Positions 34,365 to 41,446 of a stretch of DNA of 41,446 nucleotides are shown piece by piece. The DNA comes from Verrucomicrobiales bacterium (lineage in GTDB: Bacteria; Verrucomicrobiota; Verrucomicrobiia; Limisphaerales; JAYPXF01): positions 1 to 41,446 of the forward strand of contig PBAL01000002.1 of assembly GCA_002715965.1 (NCBI GenBank), read 5' to 3'. The position numbers and the translations under genes are program-made. Each line of letters starts with the position of its first letter. Within the stretch, counting starts at the first letter, position 1. The notes under the pieces were generated by a model. It saw only the letters and a program-made list of their open reading frames with translations, had not been told where the DNA came from and did no database searches.

Positions 34365-37300
34365 TCAACCTTTGGAGTCCATCTCTTCCTCGGGCGAATG
34401 GGCGGAAAGGCGGAAGAGGGGGCTGGGCTTGCGGATCTCGAGGACGCAACGAAACCCTATGATATCGACGCGGTGGCCTGGTGAGTCGGAGAGTCGGTAG
34501 GAGCTGAGGCACATTTCGCGCTTGGCGGTGTGCCAGGAGCCTCCACGGGCGGTGCGGTTCTTTTGACGCGGATCGAAAAGATCGTCGCACCATTCCCAGA
34601 CGTTGCCGCAGAGGTCATACAGGCCGTGCCGGTTTGGGGCGAAAGATCCAACCTTTGAGGTGTGATCGAAGGGATCGATTTCCAACTTGGTGTCCAGGTT
34701 TGCGAAGTCCATGGGGGGAGGCCATTTGCCCTGACCCCAGGGAAAGATGTCTTTCATCTTGCCGTTGCGTTGGGCGGGAGTCTCTCCAGTTTCGTGTGGG
34801 AGTTCAACGGCGGCGCTCCATTCGATGTCCGTGGGCAGGCGATACTCGTCCCGATGCCCGATTCGGCCTGCCTTGCGTTCTCGTTCCGTCAGCCAGATGC
34901 AGAATCTGCGGGCGTCCTCGTAGCTGGTGTTGACCGCCGGATGAAGGTCGTCCTGTATGAATCGCGGTCCGGACCATTTTTCGTTCTTGTCCCGCACGTA
35001 GGCCCGGAAGTCCTTCACTCGTGTCTGCCAGATGCTGAACATCACGGTGGTGCCGGGAATCGGAACGAACTTCATCTCCAGGCAATTCACGTAGGTGTCG
35101 CGGGCGAGTCGCACGGGGATGGCGCCAAGGACGTTCCGCCGTCCGTAACGGATCTTCACGCGCTGCGCGATCGGTTCGTAAATCGACTTGTCGAGTGTGA
35201 GTTGGTAGGTCCCCGGCGCGAGTCGGTTGCCCGAGACGAAACGTTTGCCGTTGAGCTTGATGAAGGCGATGTCGTCGTCGTCGACCGCTCGTCCATTGGT
35301 TTCCAGTTCAAAAACGACCGAGGTGCGCTTGAGCAGTTGAGTGTGCAAAAGATACAGGCCGGGTATGAGGAATGCCCCGGCGGCCAGGTAATACTTGGTG
35401 TTGTCGTATTCGTCGGCGGTGACATAACTGACCACTCCGAAAACGAGCAGCAGGAGCAGCAGCAAACCTATCATCGACTTGTCGCGCGTTTGCGTGCCCA
35501 TTTCCGCGATGTTGTCCCCAATCGAATGCAGGCGGGTGTCCAGGCGCCGGCAGCGCTTGATTCCTTCATCGGTGTAGGTGCACTCGGCCTCGATCAACTC
35601 CTGTTGGAAGGTGTAGATCGTCTGACCTATTGCCTCGGCCTCGTCGTAGAATTCGTTCTGGAATTCCGTGACCTGCCAAGGCTTGGCGAAGGGGGCGGGC
35701 CAGGGGTTGTTGACGCGGGTCTTGAGATTCTCGAGATGGGTTTCGACTGCACTGATGCGTTTTTGCCAGGAGTCGATTTGATTGCGCAGATCTTCCGCAC
35801 CCAAGTCGGTGAACGCAGGGTTGACCTTGTTCAACAATTTTTCAGCGTCACCTGCCTTGCCCCTTTGCAGGAGATCACGTGCCTGGTCGACGAGTTCCTT
35901 CTGTTCTTCCCGCTGGGCTTGCAGCGTCTCGCAGTTTCGGCCGACGGCCTCAAGGTGCGAAATTACCTGGTTGTGAAGCGGGCCTTCGCGATTGGCGAAC
36001 TGGCAGAGCGACGGGCGCTCCGGTGTCATGAGCGTCGAATCAGGTTTCCGGTGTCGGCAGAAGCCAATGAGATCGGACGAAACGTCGACCTGCCCGTCGA
36101 CAAAGGCGAGGTCGCGATTGAGGAAGCCGGCCGCCAGCTCATGCTGACGGTCGGAGAGATTTTGAGCCGCTTCCTTCGCCTGGCTTGCAACCTTGTTCAA
36201 GACCGCTTCGGTCAGCTCATGATGTTCCAAGCCCGTGACTTCCGATCCGATGGCCAGTTGTTGTTCGACGTATTCATTGATGTCGTTCAGCGTTTTTTCA
36301 ACCCGGTTGATGTCGGTGCCAAAACCGATCTCGAACTTGCCTGAAGCGGTGTGTGCCACCTTGCTGCCACCGAAGCTCACCTTCGATTCTTCGTCCTCTC
36401 CCGCGCCTTCTTCCACCGGCTTTTTCTTGGCCAATTCACAGCCAACGGCCATGTGTTCATCAACACAATCGGAGATGTCATCGACGACCTTCTCCAGACG
36501 ATTGATTTCCTCGAGGGCGAATTCCGTAGGGTTCTCCGCGGCCATCCCTTCGGCGTGTTTCTGCTGGATGAACTTCTTCAGCCGGGTCGCCATCTGCATC
36601 TGGTTGCGCAGCTCGTCGGCGGGAAGATCGAGCGCATCATCACCTTGGAGCGAATCCAGCTCGGCTTGCAGGTAGGCCAGCTTGCGATTCAGTTCCAGCG
36701 TGCTCTCCTCGTCGGTCAGACCCTCGAGCATTGCCTCCACGCTGCCGAGTCGTTTGCGAATGGTCTCGGGATCAGGCTTCGGCGATACGGGGGCGGATTT
36801 TACCTTCGGATCTGGCGCAGATTTGGCGGCCACGGCTGCGCCGGGCACACCGCTCTCTGAAGTTGCAGCGTCACCGGTGGTCGTTGTGGCGCCGCTCGCT
36901 TGGACAACAGGTGCGTCCTCCTGAGAGATTTTGGATGCTTGTTTGCCAACCGTGACTTTCGGGGAAACTTTGCTGCCGGATTCTGTCGCCAATCCCTTGA
37001 TAGTTGGTCGATCCGATGCGGGAGCTTTTGCCACAGTGGTCGTCTGACTCTGAATCGCTTCGGCCACCGGGAGTTGCTCTGGCTCATCGGGTTTGGCGGC
37101 CGGTGCGGGTTCGAGCACATCGGCAGATTTGGGTGGAGATTCATCAGCCTCAGTTCCAGGTAAATCCGGTTTCTCCACGGACTTCTGCGCGTCGTTTCGA
37201 GATTCGACAATCTCGCGGGTCAAGGTTTCCAACAGCTTGAGCTGGGTTTGTTGCATCAACATGATGCGGAACAGGGAAATGAGGAACAGCACCACCACCC

Positions 37301-37370
37301 CGGCGAGATACAGCCAGGCAAACTGTTCCAGATGAACCAGAAGGGGGGAGGTTGTTGTTTCAGTATCCAA
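34365..37370 (-). CDS. Large membrane protein with coiled coils and FGE-like C-terminal domain
   Basis: This 1001-residue protein starts at a TTG (37370), the only start before an upstream stop; no clear ribosome site. One transmembrane helix lies at about 15-37. A low-complexity region rich in Pro, Ala and Glu covers about 55-195, and a long coiled-coil region about 200-620. Two more helices lie near 625-645 and 655-675. A PEGA-like beta domain follows (IAFIKLNGKRFVSGNRLAPGTYQLTLD). From about residue 760 comes a formylglycine-generating-enzyme-type (SUMF1/EgtB) domain: RLPTDIEWSAAVE, NRHGLYDLCGNVWEWCDD, RGGSWHTAKREMCLSSYR, GFRCV. Only one of the two FGE active-site cysteines seems present. 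So it is more likely a structural or binding version than a sulfatase-activating enzyme. The gene is intact. Confidence 0.82.
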   Translation of the reverse strand: MDTETTTSPLLVHLEQFAWLYLAGVVVLFLISLFRIMLMQQTQLKLLETLTREIVESRNDAQKSVEKPDLPGTEADESPPKSADVLEPAPAAKPDEPEQLPVAEAIQSQTTTVAKAPASDRPTIKGLATESGSKVSPKVTVGKQASKISQEDAPVVQASGATTTTGDAATSESGVPGAAVAAKSAPDPKVKSAPVSPKPDPETIRKRLGSVEAMLEGLTDEESTLELNRKLAYLQAELDSLQGDDALDLPADELRNQMQMATRLKKFIQQKHAEGMAAENPTEFALEEINRLEKVVDDISDCVDEHMAVGCELAKKKPVEEGAGEDEESKVSFGGSKVAHTASGKFEIGFGTDINRVEKTLNDINEYVEQQLAIGSEVTGLEHHELTEAVLNKVASQAKEAAQNLSDRQHELAAGFLNRDLAFVDGQVDVSSDLIGFCRHRKPDSTLMTPERPSLCQFANREGPLHNQVISHLEAVGRNCETLQAQREEQKELVDQARDLLQRGKAGDAEKLLNKVNPAFTDLGAEDLRNQIDSWQKRISAVETHLENLKTRVNNPWPAPFAKPWQVTEFQNEFYDEAEAIGQTIYTFQQELIEAECTYTDEGIKRCRRLDTRLHSIGDNIAEMGTQTRDKSMIGLLLLLLLVFGVVSYVTADEYDNTKYYLAAGAFLIPGLYLLHTQLLKRTSVVFELETNGRAVDDDDIAFIKLNGKRFVSGNRLAPGTYQLTLDKSIYEPIAQRVKIRYGRRNVLGAIPVRLARDTYVNCLEMKFVPIPGTTVMFSIWQTRVKDFRAYVRDKNEKWSGPRFIQDDLHPAVNTSYEDARRFCIWLTERERKAGRIGHRDEYRLPTDIEWSAAVELPHETGETPAQRNGKMKDIFPWGQGKWPPPMDFANLDTKLEIDPFDHTSKVGSFAPNRHGLYDLCGNVWEWCDDLFDPRQKNRTARGGSWHTAKREMCLSSYRLSDSPGHRVDIIGFRCVLEIRKPSPLFRLSAHSPEEEMDSKG

Positions 37371-37532
37371 AACGGATCGGGATTGTGGGCAATGCGATTG
37401 AGATTACAATTACGGAATATGGCGGAGGCGTTAGGGTAAAGGATGGTCTGCGTCATGTGGTGGTTTAGGGAATCGATGGGGTGAAGTTTGTTGGATTCGC
37501 AAACAACTCTTGAACTGTCGGGGCTTCACTTC

Positions 37533-37561
37533 GAACCTGAGGCGAAGGCATGCCTCAGTTC
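37533..37561 (+). promoter_or_regulatory. Hairpin covering the GNAT start codon
   Basis: Arms at 37533-37543 and 37552-37561 pair almost fully, with one bulged base, around an 8-base loop. The loop and inner stem include the GAAGG ribosome-binding stretch and the ATG at 37550. If formed in the mRNA, it would hide the start signal and lower translation of the GNAT gene. This is seen directly as an inverted repeat; the regulatory role is inference. Confidence 0.4.
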
Positions 37562-38101
37562 ATCACAACCAAACACGGGGAGCGCATCGGAGCTGAGCGC
37601 TTGAAGACCGGCGATGGCCCGGCACTACAGGCCTTCAATGCAAGCCTGTCCGACGACGTTCGTGCCCGCTTCCTGCCGCACGCGTATGACGACGAAACGG
37701 TCGCCCGGATGATTGCGCGAGCTGAAGCCGACGATGATCGCGCCTATGTGCTGCGGGTGAATGACGCGATCGTCGGATATTTCTTCCTCTGGAATTTTAT
37801 GCAACCCGTGCCGTTGTTGGGGATCGGCCTTGCGGACGAATTTCAAGGGAAAAGCCTCGGTCCGCAGATGATGAAGGTGCTGATCGACGACGCAAAGGAT
37901 GCGGGACGGGACGGAATCGAACTCACGACCGTTCCGGAGAATGAGGCTGCGTTCAAACTCTACCGGATCATGGGATTTGAGCATCTTGGTGAGGTGGAGA
38001 ACATCGCGGGGGACGGCCGCAAGGTGATCGAGCGTCTTATGTTTCTTCCCTTGAAGCCGGGCGCGGAACCGTCCGGGCATTCGCCCAAGCCGCCAGAGTG
38101 A
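37550..38101 (+). CDS. GNAT-family N-acetyltransferase
   Basis: This 183-residue GNAT protein transfers an acetyl group from acetyl-CoA to an amine of unknown identity. Visible parts are the N-terminal helices (ALQAFNASLSDDVRARFLPHAYDD), the central strand YVLRVNDAIVGYFFLWNF, the acetyl-CoA loop region in IGLADEFQGKSLGPQMMKVLIDDAKDAG (a Q-x-x-x-x-G/A type pyrophosphate loop), and the C-terminal ENEAAFKLYRIMGFEHLGEVE with the typical Y-x-x-x-G-F. The start at 37550 has GAAGG upstream and lies in the hairpin above. It is alone on its strand, between the divergent large membrane protein and the beta-helix gene. The last ~15 residues are proline-rich. Confidence 0.85.
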   Translation: MPQFITTKHGERIGAERLKTGDGPALQAFNASLSDDVRARFLPHAYDDETVARMIARAEADDDRAYVLRVNDAIVGYFFLWNFMQPVPLLGIGLADEFQGKSLGPQMMKVLIDDAKDAGRDGIELTTVPENEAAFKLYRIMGFEHLGEVENIAGDGRKVIERLMFLPLKPGAEPSGHSPKPPE

Positions 38102-38200
38102 ACTCGGAGCTCCGCTGACATCGCGACGATCGTCGCCCGCTGGCCTCGGGATGCATTCGAAGCTGCTTTACGCGCGACGGCTTTCGCGCATTATCGCGCC

Positions 38201-39526
38201 ATGCCAGCACCATCACAGTTTCATTCAAGGCGTCGCTTTGCGTCCATCCTTGGAGCGGGGATTGCTCTTCCTGCGTTCGCACGTGTTCCCAAGATCAATG
38301 CTCCACGGGCCACTTCCGGTGACGGCGCCGTTGAACCTGATTGGGAGGAGCGGTTGAGCATCACCGTCGGGAACAAGAAGGCAGACTTGGTTGGAAATTC
38401 CGAACGCGTGATCCAGGCCGGCGTCGATTGGGTCGCAAGACAGGGTGGGGGAACGGTCAAGATCCTCCCGGGCAGGTATCACATGCGCAACGCGGTCCAT
38501 CTCCAATCCAAGGTGCGATTGCTGGGATCGGGAACCGACAGCGTGCTTTTCAAGGAACCCTCGTTCAGCACGTTGATGGCGGCTGACAGTGATTGGTATG
38601 ATCAGGAAATTACGCTTGCCGATCCGAAGGGGTTTCAGGTGGGAGACGGAATCTTCATTGAGGCGAAGAACCCGCATCACGGTGGGAAGGACGTCTACAA
38701 GGGCACTTTGATTGCGCGCAGTGGGAATCGTTTCAAACTCAGTAAGGCTTTGCGGAAGAACTACTGGCTTCCCGGCAAGCCAAGTGTCTTCAGTCTCTTT
38801 CCCATCTTGAACTGCGAGTTCGTCGAGGACGTGGTGATCGAAAACCTGACCCTCGACGGCAATCGCGAGAACAACGCGAACCTCAATGGCAACTACGGCG
38901 GGGGCATCTTCGCGCAGGATTGCAGCCGACTGACCTTTCGAGGCGTGACCTCCCGCAACTACAACGGTGACGGCATGAGCTGGCAGATTTGCCACGACGT
39001 TCGGGTGGAGGATTGTCATTCGCACGACAATGCCGGACTGGGTCTCCATCCCGGATCGGGTTCGCAGCGCCCGATCATCGTGAACAACCGATTGGAGCGA
39101 AACAATATCGGCATCTTTTTCTGCTGGGGCGTGCGTCACGGTCTGGCGGAACAAAACCGATGCCTGGAAAACAAGTTCGGCATCTCGATCGGTCACCGCG
39201 ATACCGACAATCTGATCCGGCGCAACGAGATCGTGGGCAGCACGACCACCGGTTTGATTTTCCGACCGGAACGTGGGAAGTCCTACGCCCCGCATCGAAA
39301 CGTCGTGGAAGACAATCAAATGGTGAACAACGGACCCGAGGACGGTGCAGCGGTGGATGTCAAAGGCTGGGTGGAAGCTATAACTTTGAAGAACAATCAT
39401 ATCCGTGAAACCCGAGCCCCGGCCAGGCGTACAGGCGTCCGCATCGGTGCCGATACGAAGGATATTCGACTGGTGGAAAACCAGATTGCCGGATTCGCAA
39501 AAAACGTCGACCGTCTCAAAAAGTAG
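38201..39526 (+). CDS. Right-handed beta-helix protein, Tat-exported
   Basis: This 441-residue protein begins with a twin-arginine-like signal (SRRRFASILGAGIALPAFA). A parallel beta-helix of pectate-lyase/pectinesterase-like repeats follows: GGGTVKILPGRYHMRNAVHL at the start, then repeated turns such as VVIENLTLDG, LTFRGVTSRNYNGDG, VRVEDCHSHDNAGLGLHPG, IIVNNRLERNNIGIFF and LIRRNEIVGSTTTGLIF. The fold is typical of polysaccharide lyases and surface glycan enzymes, but no catalytic set is assigned. It lies 7 bases upstream of the second sulfatase on the same strand, so the two are likely co-expressed and may act on the same sulfated glycan. The start at ATG 38201 has no clear ribosome site. Confidence 0.85.
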   Translation: MPAPSQFHSRRRFASILGAGIALPAFARVPKINAPRATSGDGAVEPDWEERLSITVGNKKADLVGNSERVIQAGVDWVARQGGGTVKILPGRYHMRNAVHLQSKVRLLGSGTDSVLFKEPSFSTLMAADSDWYDQEITLADPKGFQVGDGIFIEAKNPHHGGKDVYKGTLIARSGNRFKLSKALRKNYWLPGKPSVFSLFPILNCEFVEDVVIENLTLDGNRENNANLNGNYGGGIFAQDCSRLTFRGVTSRNYNGDGMSWQICHDVRVEDCHSHDNAGLGLHPGSGSQRPIIVNNRLERNNIGIFFCWGVRHGLAEQNRCLENKFGISIGHRDTDNLIRRNEIVGSTTTGLIFRPERGKSYAPHRNVVEDNQMVNNGPEDGAAVDVKGWVEAITLKNNHIRETRAPARRTGVRIGADTKDIRLVENQIAGFAKNVDRLKK

Positions 39527-39533
39527 CCCGCAC

Positions 39534-41006
39534 ATGAACAAACTGTCCCGACACATCGTTTTGTTCGCGTTCGCACTGGCGTTAACCACGCACAGTGCTG
39601 ATGCGGCAAGGAAACCCAACTTCATTGTCATCTTCTGTGACAACCTTGGAAACGGAGATATCGAGCCCTTTGGTTCAAAGATTCATCGAACGCCGAACCT
39701 CAGCCGCATGGCGCGTGAGGGACGCAAGTTCACTCACTTTTGCGTGACGGCCGGCGTCTGCACCCCCTCGCGATCGAGTATCATGACCGGGTGTTATCCG
39801 CAGCGCGTACAGATGCATCACAATCCGCGTGACGGCCACGTGTTGCGACCGGTGTCGCCCTATGGTTTGCACCCGGATGAAGTCACAATCGCTGAAGTGT
39901 TGAAAAAGCAGGGATACGCAACTGCCTGCGTCGGCAAATGGCACCTTGGCGACCAGACGCCGTTTCTGCCGACCCGCCAGGGCTTCGATGAGTATTACGG
40001 TGTGCCTTACAGTGATGATATGACCGAAGCAGTTGGGATTCGCATTTCGAAGCGCAAGGGCTACGACAAACTTCAAGGCAAACTTTGGCCACCGCTTCCG
40101 TTGATGGATGGCGAAAAGGTCGTCGAGGCGCCGGCGGATCGCGATCTGCTCACGAAGAAACTGAACGACCGCTGCTTGCAGTTTATTGAGAAGAACAAGG
40201 ATCGTCCTTTCTTTCTCTACTTCCCGGAAGCCATGCCGGGCAGCACTTCGGCTCCCTTCGCGAGTCCTGCATTCAAGGGCAAGAGCAAGAACGGACCGTG
40301 GGGAGATTCGATTGAAGAACTCGATTGGTCGGCCGGCCGCATTCTGGACAAGTTGGTCGAGTTGGGGATTGAGAAAGACACATTGGTCATCTGGACCTCC
40401 GACAATGGAGCGCCATTGGCCCGTGACATGACGAGCCCGACACGTGGAAGCAACCTGCCTTATCACGGGCGCGGTTACACGACATCCGAAGGCGCCTATC
40501 GCATGCCCACGATCATGTGGTGGCCGGGCAGAATCAAAGCCGGCACTACCTGCACGGAACTGGCGACCACGATGGATCTCCTGCCTACCTTTGCTGGACT
40601 CGCCGGTGGTTCAGCTCCAAAGGATCGCATCATTGACGGACACGACATCGCGCCGTTGATTCTGAACCAGCCTAATGCGCGCACGCCCTACAACGCGTTT
40701 TACTACTATTATCAGGATCAGCTTCAGGCCGTTCGCAGCGGGCCATGGAAACTTTTTGTGCCGCTCAAAACCTACAACCGGCATCCGCATTTCAAGAAAG
40801 GGCAGGGAGACAAGCCGCTTCTCTTCCATCTCTATCGCGACATCAGTTGCAAGGAAAACGTGGCCGAGAAGAATCCGGATGTCGTGAAACGATTGAAGGT
40901 TCTCGCTTCACTGGCACGGGAGGACATTGGGGACAAAGGTGCACCCGGTCCGGGCTTGCGGAAGATTGGCCGGGTGAGCAATCCGGTTGCCCAGGTGTTG
41001 AAGTAG
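39534..41006 (+). CDS. Type I sulfatase, exported, cysteine type
   Basis: This 490-residue sulfatase has a signal peptide (residues 1-24, ending ADA). The formylglycine signature CTPSR is at residues 76-80. The first metal-site pair reads D36-N37 (FCDNLGNGD) instead of the usual Asp-Asp, a variant found in some sulfatase subgroups as I recall them. Further motifs are VGKWHLGDQ and TSDNGAPLARD, and the C-terminal part includes RSGPWKLFVPL. The start at 39534 is chosen because the signal peptide begins there; the longer frame overlaps the beta-helix gene. It is 7 bases downstream of that gene. It differs clearly from the sulfatase at 1.6 kb, so the window carries two subfamilies. The substrate is unknown. 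Confidence 0.93.
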   Translation: MNKLSRHIVLFAFALALTTHSADAARKPNFIVIFCDNLGNGDIEPFGSKIHRTPNLSRMAREGRKFTHFCVTAGVCTPSRSSIMTGCYPQRVQMHHNPRDGHVLRPVSPYGLHPDEVTIAEVLKKQGYATACVGKWHLGDQTPFLPTRQGFDEYYGVPYSDDMTEAVGIRISKRKGYDKLQGKLWPPLPLMDGEKVVEAPADRDLLTKKLNDRCLQFIEKNKDRPFFLYFPEAMPGSTSAPFASPAFKGKSKNGPWGDSIEELDWSAGRILDKLVELGIEKDTLVIWTSDNGAPLARDMTSPTRGSNLPYHGRGYTTSEGAYRMPTIMWWPGRIKAGTTCTELATTMDLLPTFAGLAGGSAPKDRIIDGHDIAPLILNQPNARTPYNAFYYYYQDQLQAVRSGPWKLFVPLKTYNRHPHFKKGQGDKPLLFHLYRDISCKENVAEKNPDVVKRLKVLASLAREDIGDKGAPGPGLRKIGRVSNPVAQVLK

Positions 41007-41085
41007 GCAGCGAAAGCGGATGAGCCAATTTCACGGAGATTGATCCTTGAGACGTCCAACTCGGATGAATGAACGTCAGTCACGC

Positions 41086-41446
41086 ATGATACGCACGTGT
41101 TCATACATGGAGCGTGGAAGTCAGCACGCCGAGAGCCATGACTGCTTCCTCCTCAAGGATCATCCGAGCGGGAACGATCGCCGACTTGGTTGCCTTGCGG
41201 ATGGCCGAGGCGGACGGCCACATTGCGCCTTTGCGGCCCAAGCCGCATGCGATGCCGCGATGGCCGCCATGTAGAAACGCAGTTGGACCGAACTGTCCTC
41301 GCCGGCCATCTGGGATGAGATCTTCACGGAGGCGGATTCTCCTGTGAGCAGCAGTTGCAGCGGGTGTACAACGCTGATCGCCTTTGCCTTGGATCGGGAA
41401 ACGCTGGCCGGCGCGTCGGTGGGCGATTCGAGACTCTATTTCCTCT
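41086..41446 (+). pseudogene. PP2C-type protein phosphatase, 5' part, with in-frame TAG
   Basis: The N-terminal half of a serine/threonine phosphatase (PP2C/SpoIIE-like metal-dependent family) runs off the window. The frame from ATG 41086 reads MERGSQHAESHDCFLL (first metal Asp, D19), then LGCLADGRGGRPHCAFAAQAACDAA with the ADGxGG metal motif (D39). It meets TAG at 41272-41274 and continues in the same frame with WTELSSPAIWDEIFTEAD and, at the window edge, TLIAFALDRETLAGASVGDSRLYF, whose GASVGDSRLY is the family's third motif. The sequence on both sides of the TAG fits one protein, so a CAG-to-TAG-type change or a base error is likely. The start could also be 41065 or the TTG at 41047. Confidence 0.7.

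Noticed and set aside
34365..35100. FGE-like domain as the activator of the two sulfatases
   Set aside because: One of the two active-site cysteines appears to be missing and the domain is attached to a large membrane scaffold.
34662..36344. 560-codon plus-strand open frame
   Set aside because: It is antisense to the 1001-residue membrane protein, whose codon use and domains are clear; the long frame is a GC-driven shadow.
38225..39643. 472-codon minus-strand open frame
   Set aside because: It mirrors the beta-helix gene and the start of the sulfatase, has no recognisable domain, and is rich in shadow-type residues.
41101..41446. Minus-strand open frame running off the window
   Set aside because: It is open for ~115 codons but rich in Arg, Gly and His, typical of a shadow; the plus strand shows PP2C motifs instead.
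1..41446. CRISPR array, tRNA or rRNA genes, transposase
   Set aside because: No regularly spaced repeats, cloverleaf-like sequences or transposase motifs were recognised, although a covariance-model search was not possible.

Overview
The window looks like chromosomal DNA of a free-living Verrucomicrobiota bacterium, probably of the Pedosphaera-like group; Planctomycetota is the main alternative. The reasons are the gene content: type I sulfatases, DUF1080 and DUF1501 proteins, a planctomycete-type cytochrome c, GHL10 and beta-helix proteins, formylglycine-enzyme-like domains, and a MoxR/DUF58/DUF4129/DUF4350 operon. These sit next to housekeeping genes (valS, cimA, nusB, hemA). The assignment comes from gene families only, not from a marker tree.

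Layout. 1-3.2 kb: the end of an esterase-DUF1080 fusion, a small lipoprotein and a sulfatase. 3.2-8.9 kb, mostly minus strand: a GNAT/FemAB-like remnant, valS, a frameshifted GxxExxY gene framed by inverted CACAGAT repeats, cimA, and a small gene with its own terminator. 8.9-14.8 kb: a PfkB sugar kinase, then minus-strand degradative-type genes (a cytochrome c broken by a TGA codon, an exported alpha/beta hydrolase, a DUF1501 protein and a small membrane protein). 14.9-17.9 kb: an operon of a zinc sugar dehydrogenase, a cyclase-family hydrolase and a tandem AsnC/siroheme-decarboxylase-like protein, closed by a hairpin terminator. 18.0-27.8 kb: a tightly packed ten-gene plus-strand operon. It starts with four small membrane proteins, three of which carry zinc fingers, and continues with DUF4129, DUF4350, MoxR ATPase, DUF58, SpoIIM-like and RDD proteins. 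27.8-32.6 kb, minus strand: a decayed glycosidase, nusB, a beta-lactamase-fold protein lacking its serine, hemA and a CcsA/HemX-like gene. 32.7-41.4 kb: a GHL10 glycosidase, a 1001-residue membrane protein with a formylglycine-enzyme-like end, a GNAT enzyme, a beta-helix protein, a second sulfatase and the start of a PP2C phosphatase that contains an in-frame TAG.

How it fits together. The exported sulfatases, esterases, glycosidase and beta-helix protein suggest a life spent degrading sulfated or acetylated polysaccharide. The sugar kinase and sugar dehydrogenase could use the released sugars. The ten-gene operon is probably a MoxR-type chaperone and membrane-complex module, with zinc-finger membrane proteins as possible adaptors.

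The most striking overall feature is the number of damaged genes: a truncation, a frameshift, three in-frame stops, a missing start codon and a lost catalytic serine. They lie among intact housekeeping genes. They may be real decay or base errors in a draft assembly. No tRNA, rRNA, CRISPR array or complete insertion sequence was recognised.
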